Source: Actinomycetota bacterium (lineage in GTDB: Bacteria; Actinomycetota; Acidimicrobiia; Acidimicrobiales; MedAcidi-G1). From it: DNA of 64,000 nt. A model generated the notes under the pieces. It saw only the letters and a program-made list of their open reading frames with translations, was not told where the DNA came from and did not search any database. The stretch is from contig JACNLA010000028.1 in assembly GCA_014381745.1 (NCBI GenBank), forward strand, positions 248,001 to 312,000, written 5' to 3'. Of the stretch, positions 1 through 9,154 are shown piece after piece. The position numbers were made by a program, and so were the translations under genes. The first letter of the stretch is position 1. Every line of letters begins with the position of its first letter.

Positions 1-281
1 CGTGCCTCAGGTGACATCAGGTAGATGCCGGGTCGATGAACTGCCCCAGCTACATGAACGAAGACCTCTGGCTGTTCCGCCACGCTTGTCGGCGGAACCG
101 TCACGAACGGTATGGATCCCTCCCGGCTCCCAGAGGATCCGACACGGGCAAGCAGGACAATCATGACGACAAGGGCCACCAGGGCACCCGCGCCCAGCAC
201 GCGCTGGGTCGTTGGTGGTCGTTCGAACAGGATTTCCTGGACCCGGCTCCTGATCGGGTCCGGCTGGATCTGGTCTGGCAC
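1..281 (-). CDS. comEA: ComEA-like DNA-binding competence protein, 5' part only
   Basis: This is the N-terminal part of a gene that continues past the left edge. I read about 93 codons from a GTG at 281-279, preceded by a GGAGG ribosome-binding site 6-7 bases upstream. The product has a short charged cytoplasmic N-terminus and one membrane segment rich in Ala/Leu/Val. The beginning of an SLBB domain follows (VFVHVAGAVHRPGIY), which is the signature found just outside the membrane in ComEA. In the family a C-terminal helix-hairpin-helix domain binds incoming DNA; that part lies outside the window. The gene may therefore mark a competence or DNA-uptake locus to the left. The SLBB call is firm; the name ComEA is inferred from the order TM then SLBB. 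Confidence 0.8.
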   Translation of the reverse strand, partial: MPDQIQPDPIRSRVQEILFERPPTTQRVLGAGALVALVVMIVLLARVGSSGSREGSIPFVTVPPTSVAEQPEVFVHVAGAVHRPGIYLMSPEA

Positions 282-367
282 GGCAGGCCTCCACACAAGG
301 TCGGTGCGGGGAAAGCCTCGGGTGCCGATCCAACGGCGGGCCGCCTCTCAGCGGCCGATTCTGAGAG

Positions 368-1069
368 TCAGTAAAGAGCGGAAGTGAGACGGCGGCGCCA
401 CTTGGCGGTTCGCTCGTCGTCAGGCCCTAGGACCTCGAGCAGGTCAACAAAGCGGTCTCTGGCTGCCTCGTCGACTGCGACGCTGCCGAGGAGTGCCTCG
501 AGCGCGGCATCGATGTCCGCGACTGCCTCGACCCGCGCTATTGCGGCCAGGCGGCGGCTCTCGGGCGACTCCGGAATCCCCTTAAGGAGCTCGAGCGCCT
601 CGGTGCGGTCACCGTCGTCGTCACGTTTGATGAGAAGCAGCGCCAGTCCACAAACGGCAGCAGCGTTGTCAGCCTCGAGTTCCAGGGCCTCACGCAGGGA
701 GGTCTCATCGCCGGCCTCGATCAGCAGATCGATCGGAGCGGGTTCAGCGTCGGTGATGAGGCTGTCCACGAATGACCGCACTGCCTCTTCGCCCTGTGCT
801 CCCACGAAGTTGCCGGCGACCTGGCCGTCACGGATTCCGTAGACGGCGGGGATCGACTGCACCTGAAAGGTCTTGGCGATTTCGGGGTTGGCGTCAATGT
901 CGACCTTGGCCAACTCGACACGGCCGTCGGTCTCGGCGATCACCTTTTCGATGATCGGCGTGAGAGAGCGACACGGGCCACACCACTCGGCCCACAGGTC
1001 GACGACGACGGGAACCTGGCTGGAACGGTCAAGAACCTGCGTCTGGAAGGTGGCGTCGGTGACGTCCAT
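368..1069 (-). CDS. Thioredoxin-domain co-chaperone (YbbN/CnoX-like)
   Basis: The 233-residue product has an N-terminal thioredoxin fold with the redox motif WCGPC at residues 29-33 and the cis-proline region SIPAVYGI. An all-helical C-terminal half follows, consisting of TPR-like repeats (LLIEAGDETSLREAL, AAVCGLALLL). Thioredoxin plus TPR is the layout of YbbN/CnoX, a holdase and redox protein of the cytoplasm. I chose the ATG at 1069 because the thioredoxin fold begins there; an upstream ATG at 1144 would add 25 atypical residues and overlap the divergent gene. Both active-site cysteines are present, so dithiol chemistry is possible, unlike in some YbbN proteins. Confidence 0.88.
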   Translation of the reverse strand: MDVTDATFQTQVLDRSSQVPVVVDLWAEWCGPCRSLTPIIEKVIAETDGRVELAKVDIDANPEIAKTFQVQSIPAVYGIRDGQVAGNFVGAQGEEAVRSFVDSLITDAEPAPIDLLIEAGDETSLREALELEADNAAAVCGLALLLIKRDDDGDRTEALELLKGIPESPESRRLAAIARVEAVADIDAALEALLGSVAVDEAARDRFVDLLEVLGPDDERTAKWRRRLTSALY

Positions 1070-1117
1070 GTGCTCAGGGTAGGGAGGCCCCTGTCGTGCT
1101 CCACTACCTTTCAGGCG

Positions 1118-2155
1118 ATGGATGACGTTCCGGGGATCAACCATGCAAGGGTGAGCCGCTGGCTCTCACCGCTGGTCGGTGGAATCGACGGCACCCTCAC
1201 CTTTTCAAAGATCGCCGGCGGCCACTCCAACCTCACGTTCGCTGTCAGCGACGAATCGGCTCGCCGCTGGGTTCTGCGCCGCCCGCCTCTGGGAAACGTG
1301 CTGGCAACGGCGCACGACATGGCGAGGGAGCACAAGGTCATCAGCGCCCTGGCCGACAGCGACGTTCCTGTCCCCGGAATCATCGGTATGTGCGCCGACA
1401 CAGACGTCAACGACGCACCCTTTTATGTGATGGAGTTCGTGGACGGCTCCGTCATTCGCACCATCGAGGATGCCCACCAGCACCCGGTCGATCTCCGGCG
1501 CCGGATGGGTCAGTCTCTCGTGACCGTGCTGGCTCGTATCCACGAGGTTGACGTGGATGCCGTGGGGCTCGCCGAGTTGGGCCGCCGAGAGGGCTACATA
1601 GCAAGGCAACTCAAGAGGTGGAAGAGGCAGTTTCTTGAGTCGGCTGACCGCGAGGTGCCACACGTCCTTGAGGTCCACGACACCCTGGCCTCCCGTATTC
1701 CCGAACAACAGGGGGTCGGCATCGTCCACGGTGACTACAGAATCGACAACACCATCGTGGGATCGGACGGCAATGTCGCTGCGGTCCTGGATTGGGAACT
1801 CTGCACCCTCGGAGACGTTTTGGCTGACGTGGCCGCCATGATCGCGTATTCAGACGAGCGGGCGTCCAGCGGGGCCGCTCTGCCGATGTCGGCCGAGGGT
1901 TTCCCGAACCCTGACGAGGTCCGGAGCCTCTACGAAGCCATCAGCTCGCGAAGTCTTGCCGATCTCGACTTCTACGTTGCGTTCGCATACTGGCGTACTG
2001 CCTGCATAATCGAAGGCGTGTACACCCGTTACGCAGCCGGGGCCATGGGGGCCGACGTCGATCCGGATGCAATCGCGGCTTTCGGCCAGCGCACCCTCGT
2101 CCTTGCCGATCTGGCACACGAGGCTGCCTCGCGTCTAGGCGCCACCGGATCGTGA
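1118..2155 (+). CDS. Aminoglycoside-phosphotransferase (APH) family kinase
   Basis: This 345-residue protein has the kinase-like APH fold. An N-lobe with the glycine-rich stretch KIAGGHSNLTF leads to the ATP-site region RRPPLG. The catalytic loop VHGDYRIDN is followed by the metal-binding LDWELCTLGD. These are the motifs of the phosphotransferase family related to ACAD10/FadE36, often found near acyl-CoA metabolism genes, and are not evidence for antibiotic resistance. The substrate cannot be read from sequence. I start at ATG 1118, which gives the fold without extra residues; an earlier GTG/ATG would overlap the divergent thioredoxin gene. The next gene (PAC2 family) starts 10 bases after this stop, so the two are probably cotranscribed. 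Confidence 0.85.
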   Translation: MDDVPGINHARVSRWLSPLVGGIDGTLTFSKIAGGHSNLTFAVSDESARRWVLRRPPLGNVLATAHDMAREHKVISALADSDVPVPGIIGMCADTDVNDAPFYVMEFVDGSVIRTIEDAHQHPVDLRRRMGQSLVTVLARIHEVDVDAVGLAELGRREGYIARQLKRWKRQFLESADREVPHVLEVHDTLASRIPEQQGVGIVHGDYRIDNTIVGSDGNVAAVLDWELCTLGDVLADVAAMIAYSDERASSGAALPMSAEGFPNPDEVRSLYEAISSRSLADLDFYVAFAYWRTACIIEGVYTRYAAGAMGADVDPDAIAAFGQRTLVLADLAHEAASRLGATGS

Positions 2156-2165
2156 AGGGCCTCAG

Positions 2166-3032
2166 ATGAGCCGCCTCTCTCCGCTGGTGGAGATTCTCAA
2201 CCAGCCGGACCTGGACAGACCTGTCCTTTTGATGGCGATGCAGGGATGGGTGGACGCTGGTGGAGCAGCCATGGCGTGCCGCAACGCAATCAGGTCAGAC
2301 CCAGATGACAGCCTTGTGGCCAGGTTCGACGCCGACCGCCTCCTCGACCACCGATCGCGCCGACCCACGGTGAACCTCGTCGACGGGGTGTCAAAGAGCA
2401 TCGACTGGCCCGTCATTGAGGTGCACCTCCTTGCTGGTAGCAGTGAACAGCACATGCTTCTGCTGGACGGACCGGAGCCCGACCATGAATGGCGTGCATT
2501 TGCAGGTGCCGTGGTTGGCCTCTGCGAACAACTGGGTGTCCAGATGGTGATCGGTCTGGGCGCCTACCCGGCAGCTGTCCCCCACACGCGCCCTACCCGG
2601 TTGTCCTGCACTGCGGGCTCGGAGGATCTGACGAAGGAACTGGATTTCGTGACATCGACGCTCTCCGTCCCGGCCGGGGCGCAGGCAGTGATCGAGGTTG
2701 AGGCAGCGGCCGCGGGGATTCAGGCGGTCGGGATATGGGCCCAGGTGCCCCACTATCTGGCGGCTGCCTCTTATCCCCCTGCATCTCTGGCTCTGCTCGA
2801 GGCGTTGGCCTCGCTGTCTGGGGGAACCTTCGATGCTGGTTCGCTTGCCCAGAAAACGCTGGCTACCCGCTCCCGCCTCGACGAACTGGTGTCACGAAAC
2901 CCCGACCATGTGACGATGCTCGAACAACTCGAGGCCGCCTACGACGACCTCCATGAGTTGGCGGATCGCCTGCCGACAGGCGAGGACCTCGCTGCAGAGC
3001 TCGAGCGGTTCCTCCGCTCACGCGACGACTGA
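2166..3032 (+). CDS. PAC2-family protein (proteasome assembly chaperone-like)
   Basis: This 288-residue protein matches the PAC2 family (proteasome assembly chaperone 2-like). Visible marks are the N-terminal block RPVLLMAMQGWVDAGGAA, the central LLLDGPEPDHEWRAF, and the conserved VIGLGAYPAAVPHTRP followed by an Asp/Glu-rich region. A C-terminal helical part ends in a run of acidic residues. In actinobacteria these proteins are widespread, and a direct role in proteasome assembly has not been settled as far as I know. No proteasome gene lies in this window. It appears to form a two-gene unit with the upstream kinase-like gene and converges on leuS with a nine-base gap. Confidence 0.85.
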   Translation: MSRLSPLVEILNQPDLDRPVLLMAMQGWVDAGGAAMACRNAIRSDPDDSLVARFDADRLLDHRSRRPTVNLVDGVSKSIDWPVIEVHLLAGSSEQHMLLLDGPEPDHEWRAFAGAVVGLCEQLGVQMVIGLGAYPAAVPHTRPTRLSCTAGSEDLTKELDFVTSTLSVPAGAQAVIEVEAAAAGIQAVGIWAQVPHYLAAASYPPASLALLEALASLSGGTFDAGSLAQKTLATRSRLDELVSRNPDHVTMLEQLEAAYDDLHELADRLPTGEDLAAELERFLRSRDD

Positions 3033-3041
3033 GCGGCGGCC

Positions 3042-5516
3042 TCAGACCACCAGGTTCACCAGAGCCGGGGCCCTGACGATCACCTTTCGGAGGGTCGCTC
3101 CGTCCAGAAAGTCGATGATCCGCTGCGACGCCAGAGCCTTGGCCTCGGCCTCCTCAGGGTTGATGTCGGAAGCAACCTCGATGCGGTCGCGAACCTTGCC
3201 GTTCACCTGCACGACCATGGTCACCGTGTCGTCTCTAAGTTTTGCCGGGTCGGCCTTGGGCCACGGTTCCGTGTGGACGTGCCCCCCGTTTCGCCTCTCC
3301 CAGAGTTCTGCACACAGGTGTGGTGCAGCAGGAGCCATTACCAGGAGGAGGGAGTTGACGGCGGCATCGAGCGTCGGTGCGTGCGGGCCCTCGTCTGACT
3401 GGACCCAGCGGTACAGGGTGTTGGTGAACTCCATGAAGCCCGCAACTGCCGTGTTGTAGGACCAACGGTCGTATTCGCCTGTGACCCTCTCGATCAGACG
3501 GTGTGTGGCCCGGTCGATTTCGTCATCAGCAGGCATCGCCTCACCACCACGTGCTGCGGAGGTCAGTGCTCCTCCGGGAACAGCGAGTCGCCAGACCCTG
3601 TGCAGGAACTTGGAGCAGCCGTCGATGCCGAAATCCTCCCAGTCAACGTCTTCCTGGGGTGGTTTCACCTGGAGGTGGGCCAGCCGAAGGGCATCGGCAC
3701 CCTGGGAGTCGAGGATCTCCTCAGGGGCGACGAGGTTCCCCTTGGACTTGGACATCTTGGTGCCCCCGAGGCGAATCATGCCCTGGGTGAAGAGTCGGCG
3801 AAATGGCTCGCGCAGGCCGGCCGGTGCCACTCCCAGGTCAGAGAGGGCCTTGGTGAAGAACCTGGCGTACATGAGGTGGAGAATGGCGTGCTCTACACCC
3901 CCTATGTACTGGTCGACCGGTAGCCACCGCTCAGCGGCAGCGGCCGAGAAGGGGGCCTCGTCACACCACGGGTCGGCAAAGCGCAGGAAATACCAGGAGG
4001 AGTCGACGAAGGTGTCCATGGTGTCGGTTTCGCGACGGGCTGATCCTCCACAGGCAGGGCAGGTGGCAGCCAGGAATCCCTCGTGGGTCGTGAGGGGCGA
4101 CTGTCCTGTCGGCATGAACTCGACGTCGTCCGGCAGGTCCACCGGGAGGTCGGCCTCGGGGACGGGTTGCTCGCCACAGGCGTCGCAGTAGACGATCGGA
4201 ATCGGGCAGCCCCAGTAGCGCTGCCGTGACAGCAGCCAGTCGCGGAGCCTGAAGTTGATGGTCCCCTCGCCCAGGCTTCGGGATTCGAGCCACTCGATAG
4301 CTGCGGCCTTGGCCTCGGGCATCGCCATACCGTCGAGGAAGCCGCTGTTTATCGCCGGGCCCTCACCTGTGTAGGCGTCGCCGTCGAAGTCGGCGGGCGG
4401 TTGAACGGTTCGCACGATGTTGCAATCGTGGGCAACGGCGAAGTCCCAGTCCCGCTGGTCCTCGCCGGGGACCGCCATTATCGCACCGGTGCCGTAGGTC
4501 ATGAGGACGTAGTCGGCCAGAAACAGCGGTACGGGCTCCCCGGTGAAGGGGTTGATGACGTGGCACCCGGTCGCCACGCCACGCTTGTCGAGGCTCCCCG
4601 TGCTCGAGAGTCGGTCTATGTCGGAGCGTCCGGCTACCGACTCGCGAAATGCCTCGACAGCCCCCCGCTCTTCGTCGCTGGTCAGCTCGTCAACCCGTGG
4701 GTGCTCCGGCGACATGACGGCGAACGTGATACCGAAGCTGGTGTCGGGCCGGGTGGTGTACACGGCCAGGGGCTCCACGTCGGTCCGGGGTCGACCATCG
4801 CCGTCGGCTATCGGGAGGCCGAACTCTGCGCCCTCTGAGCGGCCGATCCAGTGACGCTGCATGATCTTGACCTTTTCGGGCCAGTCCAGATCGTCGAGGC
4901 CGTCGAGCAGTTCCTGGGCGTAGGCGGTGATGCGGTAGAACCACTGCTCCATGTCGCGCCGGTCGACCAGGTCGCCTGATCGCTCGCAGGTTCCGTCGGG
5001 CAACACCTGCTCATTGGCAAGCACGGTCTTGCAGCCGGGGCACCAGTTGACCGGGGCCTCTCCCCGGTAGACGAGGCCGGCCTCATAGAACTTCAGGAAG
5101 ATCCACTGGGTCCACCTGATGTAGTCGGCGTCGTGGCTTTTGACCACACGGCGCCAGTCGTACACGGCTCCGATTCGGTTTAGGGACGCTGAAAGCGCCT
5201 CGACGTTCGCATCCGTGTTGATACGCGGATGCGTACCGGTCTTGATGGCTGCGTTTTCGGCGGGCAGGCCGAAAGAGTCGAAGCCGATCGGTGAGAGGAC
5301 GCCGTCGCCGCGCATGGTGCGGTAGCGGACCAGCAGATCACCCATCGTGTAGTTGCGGACATGGCCCATGTGCGCCGGACCGCTGGGGTACGGGTACATG
5401 GAGAGCACGTAGAAGGGTGGGCGCGGGTCGTCGTTGTCGACCTCGTAGGTGCCGTCGTCGCTCCAGTGCTGCTGCCAGCGCCGTTCGATTGACTGCGGGT
5501 TGTAGTGCTCAGACAT
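3042..5516 (-). CDS. leuS: Leucyl-tRNA synthetase
   Basis: The 824-residue product charges tRNA-Leu with leucine in the cytoplasm. The class I signature HMGH is at residues 49-52 ([12 protein letters not shown]), and the KMSKS loop is near residue 585 ([11 protein letters not shown]). The editing (CP1) insertion lies between them and contains the T-rich segment [10 protein letters not shown] and the conserved [13 protein letters not shown]. Two zinc-type knuckles (CPGC near residue 160 and CDAC/CPAC in the middle) are present. The length is normal for a bacterial LeuS. The start ATG at 5516 begins [11 protein letters not shown], typical of the family. The 120 bases upstream are too short for a T-box leader and show none. 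The gene converges on the PAC2 gene. Confidence 0.98.
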   Translation of the reverse strand: MSEHYNPQSIERRWQQHWSDDGTYEVDNDDPRPPFYVLSMYPYPSGPAHMGHVRNYTMGDLLVRYRTMRGDGVLSPIGFDSFGLPAENAAIKTGTHPRINTDANVEALSASLNRIGAVYDWRRVVKSHDADYIRWTQWIFLKFYEAGLVYRGEAPVNWCPGCKTVLANEQVLPDGTCERSGDLVDRRDMEQWFYRITAYAQELLDGLDDLDWPEKVKIMQRHWIGRSEGAEFGLPIADGDGRPRTDVEPLAVYTTRPDTSFGITFAVMSPEHPRVDELTSDEERGAVEAFRESVAGRSDIDRLSSTGSLDKRGVATGCHVINPFTGEPVPLFLADYVLMTYGTGAIMAVPGEDQRDWDFAVAHDCNIVRTVQPPADFDGDAYTGEGPAINSGFLDGMAMPEAKAAAIEWLESRSLGEGTINFRLRDWLLSRQRYWGCPIPIVYCDACGEQPVPEADLPVDLPDDVEFMPTGQSPLTTHEGFLAATCPACGGSARRETDTMDTFVDSSWYFLRFADPWCDEAPFSAAAAERWLPVDQYIGGVEHAILHLMYARFFTKALSDLGVAPAGLREPFRRLFTQGMIRLGGTKMSKSKGNLVAPEEILDSQGADALRLAHLQVKPPQEDVDWEDFGIDGCSKFLHRVWRLAVPGGALTSAARGGEAMPADDEIDRATHRLIERVTGEYDRWSYNTAVAGFMEFTNTLYRWVQSDEGPHAPTLDAAVNSLLLVMAPAAPHLCAELWERRNGGHVHTEPWPKADPAKLRDDTVTMVVQVNGKVRDRIEVASDINPEEAEAKALASQRIIDFLDGATLRKVIVRAPALVNLVV

Positions 5517-5637
5517 CGAAGCGAGGCTACCGACGGGTCGGCCCGGCGACCCGCATCCATGTCCGAGGGGTACCCGGAACCAGCGTCGGGGGCCGGTTGG
5601 CGGGCTGCCACCCGCTGGTACGCTCTCGGCGGATCTC

Positions 5638-5710
5638 GGGGCTATAGCTCAGTTGGCAGAGCGCCTCCATGGCATGGAGGAGGTCGAGGGTTCAATTCCC
5701 TCTAGCTCCA
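5638..5710 (+). tRNA. tRNA-Ala (anticodon GGC)
   Basis: A full cloverleaf can be drawn. The acceptor stem GGGGCTA pairs with TAGCTCC (one G-T pair), and the D arm is GCTC/GAGC. The anticodon stem CCTCC/GGAGG encloses loop ATGGCAT with anticodon GGC, and the T arm has loop TTCAATT. The discriminator base is A and CCA is not encoded. It sits between leuS and rsfS, both on the other strand. Confidence 0.96.
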
Positions 5711-5735
5711 CGAACCGCCCTTTCTGAAGTTCTCT

Positions 5736-6128
5736 TCAGAGTGCGAGGGGATGTCGCGGGCAGTCGCCCCAGAGGCGTTCAAGGTCGTAGAAGGCGCGCT
5801 GTTCGTCTGTGAACACATGGACCATGAATCCGCCATAGTCCATCAACACCCATTCGTTGTAGTCGGACCCCTCGATGCTCTCCGGTTTCAGATCTGCACC
5901 GATGAACACCTGCTCCTCAATCTCGTCGACGATCGCACGGACCTGACGTGTGGTAGAGCCGGCCGTGATCACAAAGAGGTCGGTCATTACCAGGACGTCG
6001 CCGACGTCGACAATCACCGTGTCGTGACCCAACTTGTCGGCGGCAGCGTCGACAGCCAGTCGGGCCAACCCGAGGTAGTCGGCAGTCGCCGTGGGATCTT
6101 CCCGGATCAGTGAGGTTTCGGAATCCAC
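5736..6128 (-). CDS. rsfS: Ribosome silencing factor RsfS
   Basis: The 130-residue protein is RsfS (Iojap family), which binds ribosomal protein L14 and blocks subunit joining when nutrients are scarce. Characteristic stretches are VIVDVGDVLVMTDLFVI, the STTRQVRAIVDEIEE helix, and the C-terminal EWVLMDYGGFMVHVFTDEQR. The length is normal. It lies 12 bases downstream of the nadD fusion gene on the same strand. A nadD - LCP-like - rsfS order is common in actinobacteria, so cotranscription is likely. Confidence 0.95.
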   Translation of the reverse strand: MDSETSLIREDPTATADYLGLARLAVDAAADKLGHDTVIVDVGDVLVMTDLFVITAGSTTRQVRAIVDEIEEQVFIGADLKPESIEGSDYNEWVLMDYGGFMVHVFTDEQRAFYDLERLWGDCPRHPLAL

Positions 6129-6140
6129 TCGGCTCTGATG

Positions 6141-7973
6141 CTAACCGGCTCTGGATGTGAAGTCCGCACCGACGACGACCGTCAGGTCGGCGACCGGGCT
6201 GGACGCCTCGTCGAAGATGACTCCGGCGTGTATGGCAACAGCCAATGCGGTTGCAGCCTGCTCCATGGCAGGATCCCTGTAGACGACACGGGTCTGGATC
6301 ACGTTGAAGTTCCTGAAGTTCCCAACCACCGCTATGTCGACACCTGCAGACCTGACAACCTGACGGGCGTAGGCGTCGATCGTCGGGTCGCCGGTCCCGT
6401 TCAAGAGGCGGACGGTCGGGGCAGAGCCGCTGTCGGGGGGAATGGGGAACGGGAACATTCGGTCAGCAATCTGATCCATTGCCACGGGGTCCGCTGCCAT
6501 CGAATCGCCCGACACGATCCACGGCGACGATTCCACTCGGATCTCACCCAGGGCCAGCACCTCGAGCAGCCGAACCATCTCCACGTCGACAGCCGGGAGG
6601 TGGGCCGAAGGCCCTGCTCCGGCTGATACCGCTGAGAGCCACGACTCCCAGAACATCGCATGTCGACGCAGGAGCCCCACGGAACCGCCTCTGTCGGGAA
6701 GTGCCAGCAGGTCAACAACGTCAGCCGCTTCGAGCGAGTTCTCGGCTGCCGAAAACCTGACAACGCTGGCGCCGTCAGCGGCCGTTTCGTAGAGGTCGTG
6801 TTTCAGGCCAATTGGCAGAGGGGACACCGGTTCGACGATATTGGTCCAACTTGTAGGCGTAAGGAGCGCCACCCCGGTGAAGTCACTTCCCAGGAGGGAA
6901 CCCAGATAGGCACGCTCGTTGGCGATTCCGTCGGTGGCGTGAAGGTCGGCAAGGCTGCAGGCATTACCCCCGCAGGCATCCAACGCAAGGCTCGGCGGTA
7001 CCACCAGGGCTGTTCCACCTCCCGAGGTCCGATCTGAAACAGCCAGAATTGTCAGCCCAACCAGGTTCGAGTCTTCATCCTCGGTCACCACCATCATCGA
7101 CCAGGTCTGCTCCACGAAGGCTTCGAAACCCGGGGCCAATGGATCGGTGACGGCCTCATGGGTCTGCCCGTCTTCACTGTTCAATATGGTCCGCAAGCCA
7201 TCCACCATTAACGTTCCCGACCAGATGACGGCCACGAGGAGAGCGATCGGGAAACCCCACCGCCACGCAGTCGCTGCCGGCGACCGGGAGCCGCTCCGGC
7301 GCGATTGCTCCTCGCCGGACCGTTTGGCACCGACGCCGGGGTCGGCCTCGCCGCTCACCGCTGAACTCTCATAGAGGCCGTAGCGGTCGATCAGGTCGGC
7401 CACGGCGTCAGGTACGTCGCTGCGGACTGACAACCCGGACTCAACCTGTCGCCTCAGACCCTCAGACGACATGTCAAGCAGGGGTGCCTCCAGCAGTTCG
7501 AAGTCCCAGCCGCTCGGGGGCCGGCCACCGTCATGGCCGGGACGATCTATTACAACGATCGCCGCATGCTGTTGCACATCGTCTGGCCGCACCCAACTCT
7601 CGAGAGAAGATGCCACATCGCTGCCGACCAGCAGGAAGAGTTCAGCCCCGGGATGGCGGCGCTCAAGCTCGCTGAGGGTGTCGGCCGTGTAGGTAGGTCC
7701 GCCCCGCTGCATTTCGAGGTCATCGGCCTCCAGCCCGTCGACCCCGTCGACTGCGGCCCTGACCATCTCGAGCCTCACCTCGGCTGGAGTCAGGCCGGAC
7801 TCCCGTGGACCCCCGACACCGGTCTTCTGCCAGGGGTCGTTTGCGACCGTCAGGAGAACAAGATCAAGATTCAGGCGGTCGCGCGCCTCGATGCCTGCCA
7901 GAACATGGCCGTTGTGCGGTGGATCGAAGGTTCCGCCGAGAACGCCGATCCGGCGGGGGTTGGTGCCGGGCAC
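6141..7973 (-). CDS. nadD: Nicotinate-nucleotide adenylyltransferase fused to a membrane-anchored LCP/LytR_C-like domain
   Basis: The 610-residue product joins two parts in one frame. Residues 1-203 form a complete NadD enzyme (NAD biosynthesis) with the nucleotidyltransferase motif GGTFDPPHNGH at 13-23 and the SSEGLR (ISSTxIR-type) motif at 169-174. A charged linker (205-235) leads to one membrane segment at about 239-258. An exported region of roughly 260-505 resembles a degenerate LCP (LytR-CpsA-Psr) domain, and residues 519-604 form a LytR_C domain (VRLLNGTG ... VVVGADF). The order predicts NadD inside the cell and LytR_C outside. In many relatives these are two adjacent genes, so fusion or a lost stop codon are both possible. 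The NadD call is firm and the LytR_C call good; the LCP resemblance is weaker. Confidence 0.9.
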   Translation of the reverse strand: MPGTNPRRIGVLGGTFDPPHNGHVLAGIEARDRLNLDLVLLTVANDPWQKTGVGGPRESGLTPAEVRLEMVRAAVDGVDGLEADDLEMQRGGPTYTADTLSELERRHPGAELFLLVGSDVASSLESWVRPDDVQQHAAIVVIDRPGHDGGRPPSGWDFELLEAPLLDMSSEGLRRQVESGLSVRSDVPDAVADLIDRYGLYESSAVSGEADPGVGAKRSGEEQSRRSGSRSPAATAWRWGFPIALLVAVIWSGTLMVDGLRTILNSEDGQTHEAVTDPLAPGFEAFVEQTWSMMVVTEDEDSNLVGLTILAVSDRTSGGGTALVVPPSLALDACGGNACSLADLHATDGIANERAYLGSLLGSDFTGVALLTPTSWTNIVEPVSPLPIGLKHDLYETAADGASVVRFSAAENSLEAADVVDLLALPDRGGSVGLLRRHAMFWESWLSAVSAGAGPSAHLPAVDVEMVRLLEVLALGEIRVESSPWIVSGDSMAADPVAMDQIADRMFPFPIPPDSGSAPTVRLLNGTGDPTIDAYARQVVRSAGVDIAVVGNFRNFNVIQTRVVYRDPAMEQAATALAVAIHAGVIFDEASSPVADLTVVVGADFTSRAG

Positions 7974-8074
7974 GTCGGTGAGGCTACCTGATCGACCATT
8001 CCACCGGCTGACACGCTCCTGACCTGCACTTCTTTGCCACTAGATACGCCTGTTTCACCGACCGGAGGACACCT

Positions 8075-8088
8075 ATGACATATGTCAT
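8075..8088. promoter_or_regulatory. Perfect 14-bp palindrome upstream of the sigma factor gene
   Basis: ATGACATATGTCAT reads the same on both strands. It sits about 160 bases before the sigma-factor start codon, in the divergent gap with the nadD fusion gene. Such a perfect palindrome could be an operator for a dimeric regulator of either gene. No family can be assigned from this alone. Confidence 0.4.
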
Positions 8089-8246
8089 GGGATCAGGTCT
8101 TCACACGGAGCCACAGTTGTGTAAGAATGTTCGCCAGACGAGGACACCGAAACAAGCATCAGAGCGGCCTGCCCTCCGTTTCCCCTTCAAATCAGCAATG
8201 CGATGTCGCGCCGCGACGTCCGTCCCGAAAGACATGTGAGCAACAA

Positions 8247-9077
8247 ATGAGTGATTCAGTAGGTCAGTACCTAAACGAGATCGGAATGGTCTCCCTCCTC
8301 AACGCCCAGGAGGAGCGCGAGCTTTCCCAGACCATCGAGGCCGGTGCAGCAGCGCGTGCCAAGAAGGAGGACGGCGAGACCGGTCGTGAGCTGGATCGTG
8401 CCATCCGTCTGGCAGCCCGGGCCAAGGACCGCTTCATCCGCTCCAACCTCCGCCTCGTCGTCAGCGTCGCGCGCCGCTACCCCCTGCCTCCCGGCATGGA
8501 GCTGCTGGACCTGATTCAGGAGGGCAACCTTGGTCTTGAGCACGCGGTCGACAAGTTCGACTGGCGCAAGGGATTCAAGTTCTCCACGTACGCCACCTTC
8601 TGGATTCGTCAGGCCATCGGTCGTGCCCTCGACCAGAAGGCCAGCCTGGTACGTCTTCCCGGCGACCGCTCGGCAAGCCTCAGGGCTGCGCTGCGCAATG
8701 TCTCCGGAAACGGCGACGAACTCGACGAGGAGCATGCACGCCTCCACCGGCTGACCACCCCCACCTCACTTGACCGCACCATCGGCGACGATGACAGCAA
8801 CGAGTTGGTAGACCTCCTCCCCGACTCCAAGCCCGGTCCGGAACACGAGGTCATGGCGATGGCCGAGAACGAGATAGCCACACAGCTCCTGGATGTGCTC
8901 GACAAGCGTGCCCGCTACGCCGTCGAACAGCGTTTCGGCATCGGCGATGGGCGCAAGCGCAGCTACCGCGAGGTAGGCGAGGACCTCGGCGTCACGGCTG
9001 AGGCCGCCCGGCGTCTCGTGAAGCGTGCGGTCAACACGGTCAGGGACCGTGCCACCGAGGTAATTGACGCAGCCTGA
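8247..9077 (+). CDS. Sigma-70 family RNA polymerase sigma factor (group 1/2-type)
   Basis: The 276-residue product has region 1.2 at its very start (VGQYLNEIGMVSLLNAQEE). Regions 2.1-2.4 follow (LRLVVSVARRYP, LDLIQEGNLGL, FKFSTYATFWIRQAIGRAL), then region 3 and a region 4 helix-turn-helix (YREVGEDLGVTAEAARRLVKRA). It lacks region 1.1 and is shorter than a housekeeping SigA. It could be a short primary-like factor or an alternative group 2 factor. I chose the ATG at 8247, where region 1.2 begins; an upstream ATG inside the palindrome would add 55 residues without sigma-like sequence. The 273-base gap to the divergent nadD fusion gene holds the promoter region. Confidence 0.9.
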   Translation: MSDSVGQYLNEIGMVSLLNAQEERELSQTIEAGAAARAKKEDGETGRELDRAIRLAARAKDRFIRSNLRLVVSVARRYPLPPGMELLDLIQEGNLGLEHAVDKFDWRKGFKFSTYATFWIRQAIGRALDQKASLVRLPGDRSASLRAALRNVSGNGDELDEEHARLHRLTTPTSLDRTIGDDDSNELVDLLPDSKPGPEHEVMAMAENEIATQLLDVLDKRARYAVEQRFGIGDGRKRSYREVGEDLGVTAEAARRLVKRAVNTVRDRATEVIDAA

Positions 9078-9082
9078 ATCGG

Positions 9083-9101
9083 CGGGCCCCACTCGGGCCC
9101 G
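9083..9101 (+). terminator. GC hairpin after the sigma factor gene
   Basis: CGGGCCC and GGGCCCG form a 7-bp perfect stem around a 5-base loop, starting six bases after the sigma-factor stop codon. No T-tract follows, so it may be a weak or factor-dependent terminator. Confidence 0.4.
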
Positions 9102-9154
9102 GCCACCGATAATCGATACGCCGCTCGACAGCGGCTACTCGTAGGCTCAACGCC

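Noticed and set aside
1118-2155. Aminoglycoside resistance gene
   Set aside because: The APH fold is present, but the pattern is that of the broad phosphotransferase family tied to acyl-CoA metabolism, not of a known resistance enzyme.
4401-4854. Plus-strand frames opposite leuS
   Set aside because: They sit over the conserved editing domain of leuS and have no family match.
5517-5637. Possible T-box leader for leuS
   Set aside because: Only 120 bases separate leuS from tRNA-Ala; no specifier hairpin or T-box sequence can be found.
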